Part shown: piece by piece, positions 1-5,137 of the stretch | Numbering within the stretch: the first letter of the stretch is position 1 | Layout of the letters: the number at the start of each line of letters is the position of its first letter | NCBI GenBank assembly: GCA_031286975.1 | Contig: JAITTM010000172.1 | Coordinates: forward strand, 1-5,137 | Direction: 5' to 3' | DNA length: 5,137 bases | From: Coriobacteriales bacterium | GTDB taxonomy: Bacteria > Actinomycetota > Coriobacteriia > Coriobacteriales > UBA8131 | Made by a program: the position numbers and the translations under genes | Notes under the pieces: model-generated | The model's database searches: none | Seen by the model: the letters and a program-made list of their open reading frames with translations, nothing else | What the model was told of the DNA's origin: nothing

Positions 1-276
1 GGAAAGTTGTCTGTCGATGGAATTTGGGGTCCGTTAACCTGTAAAGCTTTGCAATCTAAAGTTGGAACTCCTGTAGATGGTATCTGGGGTAAGAATTCAC
101 AGATGGCTCTACAACAATATCTGGGGGTAACTGCTGATGGTTGGCTAGGAAATGGTGTAAGTCGTCCGGATGGCTCACAGACTATAACTGCTCTTCAGAA
201 TACAGTCGGTGCCGACGCTGATGGTATCTGGGGTCAGAATACAGTCACCAAATGGCAGCAATGGCTGAATGGATAG
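1..276 (+). CDS. C-terminal part of a peptidoglycan-binding, lysin-like protein (5' end outside window)
   Basis: The reading frame is open from the first base and ends at TAG 274-276, so the start lies upstream and 91 residues are visible. They consist almost entirely of short repeats built on D-G-I-W-G: DGIWG at 16-30, 76-90 and 220-234, and a variant DGWLG at 136-150. Each is followed by a short helix of the type T-x-x-A-L-Q. This is the pattern of PG_binding_1-like cell-wall-anchoring repeats at the C-terminus of phage endolysins and secreted muramidases or amidases. The catalytic domain is not in the window, so the enzyme class cannot be named. The inferred role is holding the enzyme on the cell wall. 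The DNA is more AT-rich than the kinase operon, which hints at phage or other foreign origin. It could also be a host autolysin. Confidence 0.8.
   Translation, partial: GKLSVDGIWGPLTCKALQSKVGTPVDGIWGKNSQMALQQYLGVTADGWLGNGVSRPDGSQTITALQNTVGADADGIWGQNTVTKWQQWLNG
16..234 (+). repeat. Four degenerate repeats encoding DGIWG-type wall-binding units
   Basis: Units begin with GATGG at 16, 76, 136 and 220. The first three are exactly 60 bases (20 codons) apart; the fourth follows after 84 bases because of an inserted segment of 8 codons. Units 2 and 4 share nearly identical codons for DGIWG. The third unit has drifted to DGWLG. This is a coding repeat, not a mobile element. Confidence 0.75.
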
Positions 277-361
277 TCTGCGCCTCAAGCATAGAGGGTG
301 CTACGCGGTCTCTAAATGCTGTTCTCTCAGCTGTTGTCTCATATCAACGGTTCCAGCAAAC

Positions 362-404
362 AAAAACCACCTATCGGCACAGTGTTCTGTATCGACAGGT
401 GGTT
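362..404 (-). terminator. Rho-independent terminator of the tRNA-Arg gene, possibly bidirectional
   Basis: The arms AACCACCT (365-372) and AGGTGGTT (397-404) pair perfectly over 8 bp. The stem extends inward through a G-T pair, TCG/CGA and, after one mismatch, ACAG/CTGT around a 4-base loop. Read leftward, the hairpin is followed by a run of T (complement of 362-366), starting about 8 bases beyond the tRNA 3' end. Read rightward it is followed by GGTTTT, so it may also stop transcripts from the lysin gene. Confidence 0.7.
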
Positions 405-411
405 GGTTTTG

Positions 412-488
412 TGGTGCGGCGTAAGGGATTCGAACCCCTGACGTACTGATTCGTAGTCAGTCCCTCTATCCAGCTGAGGTAACGCCGC
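412..488 (-). tRNA. tRNA-Arg, anticodon ACG
   Basis: The complement of 412-488 folds as a full 77-base tRNA. It has a 7-bp acceptor stem GCGGCGT/ACGCCGC, a D-stem CCTC/GAGG, an anticodon stem ACTGA/TCAGT with loop CTACGAA, a 5-base variable loop, and a T-stem AGGGG/CCCTT with loop TTCGAAT. Discriminator A is followed by an encoded CCA at 414-412. The anticodon ACG occupies 454-452. In bacteria A34 of this tRNA is normally deaminated to inosine by TadA, so that it reads CGU, CGC and CGA. The gene has its own promoter and terminator, so it appears to be a single-gene unit. No structural defect is visible. Confidence 0.97.
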
Positions 489-512
489 ATGTGCCCAAAC
501 AGGCAAGAAGCC

Positions 513-540
513 ATTCTACCATCACCACTGTTTGTGTCAA
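513..540 (-). promoter_or_regulatory. Sigma70-type promoter of tRNA-Arg
   Basis: On the minus strand a perfect -35 TTGACA (540-535) is followed after 16 bases by -10 TAGAAT (518-513). Transcription would begin near 506, leaving a leader of roughly 18 bases before the tRNA 5' end at 488, a normal arrangement for a stable RNA gene. Confidence 0.8.
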
Positions 541-585
541 CAACAACACAGGCCGCTTTATGAATAAACCTGGCCGACCTGATCA

Positions 586-614
586 AAAAGCCCCCTGGTT
601 GGGTTTTTCCAGGG
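586..614. terminator. Candidate bidirectional terminator with two alternative hairpins
   Basis: Read rightward, AAAAGCCC (586-593) pairs with GGGTTTTT (601-608) around a 7-base loop and ends in five T. Read leftward, CCCTGG (complement of 614-609) pairs with CCAGGG (598-593), followed by GGC and five T. The two stems share bases and cannot form together. It sits between two transcription units of opposite direction, which fits an insulator for read-through. No gene ends directly at it. Confidence 0.45.
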
Positions 615-667
615 CGTGCAGGTCTGCGCATGAATTGTGTAGTTTTGTGGATTTTCGTAGCGTTTCT

Positions 668-687
668 GTGAGTTTTCATAAATTCAC
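668..687. promoter_or_regulatory. Imperfect palindrome, candidate operator
   Basis: GTGAGTTT and AAATTCAC face each other across a 4-base centre, giving 8 paired positions of which one is G-T. The site lies about 130 bases before the regulator start codon and directly upstream of the tandem repeat. A dimeric repressor or activator site is plausible, but no regulator can be named. Confidence 0.3.
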
Positions 688-690
688 TTG

Positions 691-727
691 CATGCGTGCT
701 AAATTACGGGTGCTAAATTACATGCGT
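691..727. repeat. Tandem 12-bp direct repeat framed by CATGCGT, candidate promoter or operator
   Basis: GTGCTAAATTAC occurs at 696-707 and again, identically, at 710-721. Heptamers CATGCGT at 691-697 and 721-727 overlap the outer ends. Each repeat contains TGCTAAATT, which resembles an extended -10 element (TG, one base, then TAAATT at 700-705 and 714-719). No well-spaced -35 was found: TTGCAT at 688-693 is 20 bases from the second copy. The element could be the operon promoter, a tandem regulator site, or both. Confidence 0.4.
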
Positions 728-815
728 ATTTTGCTTGATCAGGTATTCGGGGCGTTCAAGGATAGGCGGATCACCAGACCAGAGTCAAAGATTAACAGAT
801 CGTGGGGCGATAGGC

Positions 816-2042
816 ATGAGCAAGGATTCGGTGGTTCCACAGCGCAAGTGGACGATTGTGATGGTGGACGATAACATAGCGAGCATGGCGGCTGGCAAAG
901 CTGTCTTGAAGGATAAATTTGAGGTATTTACGGTACCTTCTGCCAAAAAATTCTTCCTCCTGATGCAGGTTGTCAAGCCGGATCTCATCCTTTTGGACAT
1001 CGAGATGCCGGAGACCAACGGCTACACGATCTTCAGGCAGTTGATTGCGGAGAACGAGGATTTTGACATCCCCGTGATCTTTCTCACCGCGCGAAACGAC
1101 CCTGGCAGTGAGCTTGAGGGTCTGTCACTGGGAGCTGCGGACTACATATCTAAGCCCTTCTCGCCACCCTTGCTGATCAAGCGCATCGAGAACACCCTGC
1201 TCATCTCAGAGCAACGCAATGAGCTGAAGCGATTCAACGAGAATCTCAGGGAGATGATCGGCACTCAGACAGCAGAGATCATGGAGCTGCAATCCTCTAT
1301 TCTCGAAGTGATTTCCGAGCTCGTGGAGTTTCGCGATAATTTTACAGGTGGGCATATCAAACGAACCGGCAAACTGCTCGAGATACTGCTTGATGCGATG
1401 GTCGAACAAGGGGTCTATGCCGCAGAAACAGAGAAGTGGGAGCGCAATCTGCTGCTGCAATCTGCCCTTCTCCACGATGTTGGCAAGATCGGTATCCCTG
1501 ACCTGATACTCGGCAAGCCGGGCAAACTGACATCCGATGAGCGTGCGGTGATGGAGCGCCATGTCGAGATTGGCGAACAGATCATCCGACGCATCCGCCA
1601 GGCCGGAGAGGACACGCTCGATCACTCCTTCTTGACGTATGCCGAGATACTCGTTTCGTTCCATCATGAGAGATGGGACGGTAGTGGCTATCCCCGAGGT
1701 CTTGCGGGAGAAGAGATTCCCCTGCTGGGGAGACTGATGGCAGTTGTTGATGTGTTTGACGCGCTGATCTCAAAACGTCCCTACAAAGAAGCGATGTCCA
1801 TAAGCACCGCCCAGAAGATCATGCTGGAGAACAGCGGCGCGCACTTCGACCCTCAGCTCATCGACCTGTTCATGAGCACACGGGAGAAGATATATGCGCT
1901 TATCAGTACAGGCGATGGGGAAGCCGAGAGTGATCCACCGTTCGATAAGGGGACGGCTACCCGGAATCGCGCCACAAGAAACGGAGTGGATCGCAAGGTG
2001 GACTTCCCCGCCACCTCTCAGGCGCTGTATGCCGCCAGTTGA
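816..2042 (+). CDS. Response regulator with HD-GYP output (predicted c-di-GMP phosphodiesterase)
   Basis: This is a 408-residue cytoplasmic protein. Residues ~12-130 form a receiver domain with acidic pair D18/D19, phosphoacceptor D61 (LLDIEMP), T91 and K113. A helical linker (~130-165) leads to an HD-GYP domain (~165-355). The signature sites are present: ELVEFRD with H180, HDVGKIGIPD with the HD pair H220/D221, H249, HHERWDGSGYP with H283/H284 and the GYP triad at 291-293, and D312 in VDVFDAL. Enzymes of this family hydrolyse c-di-GMP to pGpG or GMP at a metal centre; all expected ligands are intact, so activity is predicted. The last ~50 residues are polar and probably disordered. ATG 816 was chosen because it starts just before the receiver domain and has GGGG eight bases upstream. 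A TTG at 735 would add 27 residues of unlikely sequence. There is no DNA-binding domain. The gene is probably co-transcribed with the kinase gene that follows after 36 bases. Confidence 0.93.
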   Translation: MSKDSVVPQRKWTIVMVDDNIASMAAGKAVLKDKFEVFTVPSAKKFFLLMQVVKPDLILLDIEMPETNGYTIFRQLIAENEDFDIPVIFLTARNDPGSELEGLSLGAADYISKPFSPPLLIKRIENTLLISEQRNELKRFNENLREMIGTQTAEIMELQSSILEVISELVEFRDNFTGGHIKRTGKLLEILLDAMVEQGVYAAETEKWERNLLLQSALLHDVGKIGIPDLILGKPGKLTSDERAVMERHVEIGEQIIRRIRQAGEDTLDHSFLTYAEILVSFHHERWDGSGYPRGLAGEEIPLLGRLMAVVDVFDALISKRPYKEAMSISTAQKIMLENSGAHFDPQLIDLFMSTREKIYALISTGDGEAESDPPFDKGTATRNRATRNGVDRKVDFPATSQALYAAS

Positions 2043-2078
2043 GATAGGAGCACCGTTTGTCCAGGGGAGAGTGGGTAC

Positions 2079-4997
2079 ATGCGTAGAAAACTCACGGTCT
2101 ATATCATCCTGATCGTCGTTATACTGACGGTTGCGAACTTTGCGGCAGGTATGTTCTTCACGCAAAACGGCCTCTATGAGCTCATGGACAAGAACCTTTT
2201 GCTTGCTCGCGGCCTTGCAAACGATTCGATATCGACAAAAATCGGTCTTTTGAAGGCGGACGCGCAAACGATTGCCGCACGGATCGGGGATTCAGCACCT
2301 ACCGAAGAGGACATAGAGTCGCTTATGGGAGAACTGCTGGAGCAATACCCGGAGTTCTTATCCCTGACGCTCTTTGACAAGAACGGCATCGTTGCCGAGT
2401 GCGGCAGAGCGACAACCGCGGAGTACCTCTTGCAAGAAAAATACATCCAGGAGGCGTTTACGGGGCGAACGGTGATATCCACGACGCGCACGACACAGAC
2501 CACGCGAGAGCTCGTCATGAATGTCTGCACGCCGGTGGGTGATTCACACGTTTTGACCGCAACCATCTCCGGCATGACATTCACCGACATGCTGTCGCCC
2601 TATAAACTCTGGGATACGGGCAACCTGCTCATGACCGACGAAGAAGGTACCATCATCGCTGACGGGCGATTCGAGTATATGGTACGCGACCGCTGGAATT
2701 TCATCGAACTGGCAAAGGATAGTTCGGACAAGGAGATCATCTCGGTGGGGAAGGTCTTTGATGCCATGATCAATTCAGATGAAGGCACAGGAGAACTGGT
2801 CTATCAGGGAGTCGAGCGATTCTGCACCTACGAGCGTATCTCTGCGTCCGAAGACGGATGGCGCCTCGCGCTGATGGCACCGACACTCGAGAGTCCAGCC
2901 ATGACCGTACAGCAGGGCCTCATAGTTTCCTCGCTGTTCTTCCTGGCGATAGGCATCATTGCAGCCCCCTTTATCTCAAAGAGACTGGCGCTTCCCTACA
3001 ATCAAATCGAGGAGCAAAAGCAGCGGCTTGAGGAGATGAATGTGATTGCGCTTACGGCTTCGGAGGCAAAATCGGCGTTTCTCGCGAATATGAGCCATGA
3101 GATGCGCACACCACTCAATGCCGTCGTGGGTCTTTCAGAGTTGACGCTTGCTGCTGACACCCTCAGCGGAGATGACCGCGAGAACACGGAGAAGATATAC
3201 GGTGCGGGCATGGCTTTGCTTGGAATCGTCAACGATATCTTGGATCTCTCGAAGATCGAATCGGGAAAGCTCGAGTTGGTCAAGGCTCCCTATGATACGC
3301 CCAGCTTTATAAACGATGTGACCATGATCAATGAGGTCCGCATCGGCTCCAAGCCCATCGTCTTCAATGTCGATGCCCCGGAGGACTTTCCGGCGCGACT
3401 CCTGGGTGATGAGATGCGCGTCAAGCAGATGTGCAACAACCTGTTGTCCAATGCGTTCAAGTATTCAAAAGAGGGGCAGGTGGACTGGAAACTCCGCGCT
3501 GAGCGGAGCGTTGGCGGTTTTCTCATCACCTGCACGGTGAGCGATACGGGTATCGGCATCACGCCAGAGAATCTCTCGCGGCTCTTCCAAAACTACAGTC
3601 GGGTCGACCTGGAGGTCAACCATCATATCGAAGGGACGGGGCTTGGCCTTTCCATCACCAAGCAACTGGTGGAGTCGATGGGTGGCACCATCACGGCAGA
3701 AAGCGTCTATGGCAAAGGTTCGACCTTCACCTTGCATTTTGAGCAGGGCTATGCAGGCGAAGCAACCATCGGTGCAGACATTGCAGCCCATCTGAAGGAT
3801 TTCAAGTATATCGACCGCAACCGCACGCGCAATCTGAATTTCGTGCGGGTAAAGATGCCCTACGCGAAGATCCTCGTGGTTGACGACGTGGTGAACAATC
3901 TGGATGTCGTGCGGGGCATCCTTAAGCCCTATGGGATGCAGGTTGATTGCGTCATGGACGGACAGTCGGCCATAGATTGCATCAAGTCAGAGAAGGTTCA
4001 CTATGACGCGATCTTCATGGATCACATGATGCCCGAGATGGACGGTGTCGAGGCAACCCGCATCATCCGTGAAGAAATCGGCACCGAGTACGCCCAGACT
4101 ATACCGATCCTTGCCCTGACCGCCAACGCCATCGAGGGCAACGAGGCGTGGTTCTTACAAAACGGGTTTCAGGCTTTTCTCTCAAAACCCATCGACATCA
4201 TGGCTATGGATGCCGTGTTGCGCAAATGGGTGCGTGATAAGGACAAAGAAGCCTCGTGCTCAAAAGACGGCCAAGAGACAGTCGCGGATGGCGACACAAC
4301 CCTGGACACGGCGGCAGCAGATGAGCCAAACAGGCGCAACCTGCAGGAACGCAGGTCTGGTTATGACCGTCGTTTTGCAAGTAAGGAGAAGGTCACAAAC
4401 CCAAGGGGTGGTCTGTTCTCCCAACTGCACGTCGCGGGAATCGACGTCGCCTTGGGGCTTGGGCGCTTTGGCGGCGACGAGGAGATATATCTGGAGATAC
4501 TGACATCGTATGTGGATAACACTCCGGCTCTGTGCAAGCAACTGCCGCTTTTGGAGAAAACCAACCGCGAGAAATACATCGTCGTCCTGCATGGCATCAA
4601 AGGCAGCAGTCGCAATATCGGAGCAGAACTCATCGGCGCAAAACTCGAGTCGCTCGAAAAGGCCGCACGAGCGAACAATAACGCGTATATCGAAGCCAAT
4701 GGAGCCGCTGTTGTCCACGAATTATCCCATCTGCTCAGTGCGATAGAGGCCGCTCTGCACGCGGTTTCTGGTGCAGGTAACGAGAAGCCAAAGCGTGAGG
4801 CCCCTGATGCTGCCGTGCTCGCTCGGCTCAAGGAGGCCTGCGCCGCTTTTGACATGACGAGCATCGACACGGCGATGGACGAGCTCAAGCGCTACGACTA
4901 CACAACGGGGGCGGGTTTGGTCACTTGGCTTTCCGAGCAGGTCCTGGTCATGGGCTTTGACGAGATTGTCGAGCGATTGTCACGGTCAACGGAGTAA
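2079..4997 (+). CDS. Membrane hybrid histidine kinase with receiver and HPt domains
   Basis: This is a 972-residue inner-membrane sensor kinase. Transmembrane helix 1 (~5-27) and helix 2 (~280-300) bracket an extracytoplasmic domain of ~250 residues that resembles a double-Cache sensor; its ligand is unknown. No clear HAMP domain follows; a coiled stretch (~308-330) leads directly to HisKA with H340 (NMSHEMRTPLN). The ATPase domain shows an N box (N454/N458), G1 DTGIG (489-493) and G2 GTGLGL (519-524). A receiver follows (~596-718; D602/D603, D648, T681, K703). A charged linker (~719-785) and an HPt domain (~786-895) come next, with H838 in LHGIKGSS. A final ~65-residue helical segment (~908-972) ends the protein. 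All phosphotransfer residues are intact, predicting an H340-D648-H838 relay, probably onward to D61 of the upstream regulator. The Shine-Dalgarno-like AGGGGAGA at 2063-2070 supports ATG 2079. The layout resembles the ArcB/BarA/TorS type. Confidence 0.95.
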   Translation: MRRKLTVYIILIVVILTVANFAAGMFFTQNGLYELMDKNLLLARGLANDSISTKIGLLKADAQTIAARIGDSAPTEEDIESLMGELLEQYPEFLSLTLFDKNGIVAECGRATTAEYLLQEKYIQEAFTGRTVISTTRTTQTTRELVMNVCTPVGDSHVLTATISGMTFTDMLSPYKLWDTGNLLMTDEEGTIIADGRFEYMVRDRWNFIELAKDSSDKEIISVGKVFDAMINSDEGTGELVYQGVERFCTYERISASEDGWRLALMAPTLESPAMTVQQGLIVSSLFFLAIGIIAAPFISKRLALPYNQIEEQKQRLEEMNVIALTASEAKSAFLANMSHEMRTPLNAVVGLSELTLAADTLSGDDRENTEKIYGAGMALLGIVNDILDLSKIESGKLELVKAPYDTPSFINDVTMINEVRIGSKPIVFNVDAPEDFPARLLGDEMRVKQMCNNLLSNAFKYSKEGQVDWKLRAERSVGGFLITCTVSDTGIGITPENLSRLFQNYSRVDLEVNHHIEGTGLGLSITKQLVESMGGTITAESVYGKGSTFTLHFEQGYAGEATIGADIAAHLKDFKYIDRNRTRNLNFVRVKMPYAKILVVDDVVNNLDVVRGILKPYGMQVDCVMDGQSAIDCIKSEKVHYDAIFMDHMMPEMDGVEATRIIREEIGTEYAQTIPILALTANAIEGNEAWFLQNGFQAFLSKPIDIMAMDAVLRKWVRDKDKEASCSKDGQETVADGDTTLDTAAADEPNRRNLQERRSGYDRRFASKEKVTNPRGGLFSQLHVAGIDVALGLGRFGGDEEIYLEILTSYVDNTPALCKQLPLLEKTNREKYIVVLHGIKGSSRNIGAELIGAKLESLEKAARANNNAYIEANGAAVVHELSHLLSAIEAALHAVSGAGNEKPKREAPDAAVLARLKEACAAFDMTSIDTAMDELKRYDYTTGAGLVTWLSEQVLVMGFDEIVERLSRSTE

Positions 4998-5014
4998 TCG
5001 CGCCGCGAATCCCG

Positions 5015-5020
5015 TACAAT
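5015..5020 (+). promoter_or_regulatory. Candidate -10 element of the glutaredoxin gene
   Basis: TACAAT lies 28 bases before the ATG at 5048 and would give a short leader of about 20 bases. No good -35 hexamer is present at 16-18 bases upstream, so the element is weakly supported. The gene may instead be read through from the kinase gene, which ends only 50 bases before the ATG; no terminator hairpin was seen between them. Confidence 0.3.
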
Positions 5021-5037
5021 GGTGACATATCGAGATT

Positions 5038-5041
5038 GGAG
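5038..5041 (+). promoter_or_regulatory. Ribosome binding site of the glutaredoxin gene
   Basis: GGAG is 6 bases upstream of ATG 5048. It matters because it fixes the start in the frame reading MEELTL, although the recognisable glutaredoxin sequence is in another frame. Confidence 0.65.
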
Positions 5042-5047
5042 TCCTGT

Positions 5048-5137
5048 ATGGAAGAGTTGACCCTGTAACCTACCCACCTGTCCCTATTGCATCAAGGTGC
5101 TGCGATTTTTGGATGCCAACGGCATCGTTATCGACCT
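5048..5137 (+). pseudogene. Glutaredoxin-family gene, 5' end, broken by an apparent 1-base insertion
   Basis: From ATG 5048 the frame reads M-E-E-L-T-L and stops at TAA 5066-5068. The frame one base later (codons from 5061) reads P-C-N-L-P-T-C-P-Y-C-I-K-V-L-R-F-L-D-A-N and onward, open to the window end. CPYC (5079-5090) is the classic dithiol glutaredoxin active site. Dropping one A at 5067-5068 joins both parts as LTL-Y-LPTCPYC, exactly the beta-strand-plus-active-site start of the family. Such proteins reduce disulfides or glutathione mixed disulfides in the cytoplasm. The CPYC frame has a TGA at 5058-5060 and no ATG, GTG or TTG before the active site, so it cannot begin on its own. A real frameshift, a sequencing error or recoding are all possible. 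The 3' end lies outside the window. Confidence 0.72.

Larger units (their letters stand above)
541..815. other. Gene-free interval and leader of the regulator-kinase operon
   Basis: No convincing protein or RNA gene is seen between the tRNA promoter and the ATG at 816. The right-hand 200 bases are AT-rich up to about 735 and hold an imperfect palindrome and a tandem repeat (listed separately), so the promoter of the downstream operon most likely lies here. No known riboswitch was recognised; in particular I could not match the conserved core of a c-di-GMP riboswitch. Confidence 0.5.

Noticed and set aside
252..449. 65-codon open frame on the plus strand
   Set aside because: It starts within the lysin gene and ends inside the tRNA antisense; the FEPLTY end is the usual artefact of translating a tRNA complement.
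371..679. 102-codon open frame on the minus strand
   Set aside because: It runs through the tRNA-Arg gene and its promoter; the translation is composition-driven noise.
735..815. TTG-initiated 27-residue extension of the response regulator
   Set aside because: It adds Arg/Ser/Gly-rich sequence unlike any receiver-domain leader and has no ribosome binding site; ATG 816 starts right before the domain.
555..815. Possible c-di-GMP riboswitch upstream of the HD-GYP gene
   Set aside because: The biological context invites it, but no conserved core motif of class I or II was recognisable.
491..874. 127-codon open frame on the plus strand
   Set aside because: It covers the tRNA promoter, both hairpins and the repeat region, overlaps the regulator start in another frame, and its protein has no recognisable pattern.
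1770..2267. 165-codon open frame on the minus strand across the regulator-kinase junction
   Set aside because: It is antisense to two well-supported genes, has no ribosome binding site worth noting and no family resemblance.
4361..4888. 175-codon Ser/Ala-rich open frame on the minus strand
   Set aside because: It is a shadow of the HPt region of the kinase; the composition reflects the complement of its codons.

Overview
The window looks like a bacterial chromosome segment of moderately high GC, except for the visibly AT-richer first ~275 bases. The gene types (a lysin tail with DGIWG repeats, a large hybrid kinase with an HPt domain, a CPYC glutaredoxin) would fit an anaerobic actinomycete of the Coriobacteriia type, or possibly a Clostridia relative. 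This placement is an inference from protein style, not from a marker gene.

Layout. Positions 1-276 (+) are the 3' end of a gene for a cell-wall-binding, lysin-like protein. On the minus strand, 412-488 is a complete tRNA-Arg(ACG) with encoded CCA, a strong sigma70-type promoter (513-540) and a hairpin terminator (362-404). Positions 541-815 hold no gene. They carry a candidate terminator (586-614), a near-palindrome (668-687) and a tandem repeat (691-727), and probably form the control region of the next operon. Positions 816-2042 (+) encode a response regulator with REC and HD-GYP domains, a predicted c-di-GMP phosphodiesterase. After a 36-base gap, 2079-4997 (+) encodes a 972-residue membrane hybrid histidine kinase (sensor, HisKA, HATPase, REC, HPt). 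The window ends in a glutaredoxin-family gene (from 5048) whose start codon and CPYC active site lie in different reading frames.

How the parts work together. The kinase has every site for a His-Asp-His relay (H340, D648, H838), and the regulator supplies the terminal Asp (D61). The two genes therefore read as a four-step phosphorelay that converts an extracytoplasmic signal into c-di-GMP breakdown rather than direct transcription control. The lysin tail facing the 3' end of the tRNA gene suggests the edge of a prophage integrated at tRNA-Arg, which this window alone cannot prove.

The points most worth a second look are the frameshifted glutaredoxin start, the relay to an HD-GYP output, the repeat-bearing operon leader and the possible prophage junction.
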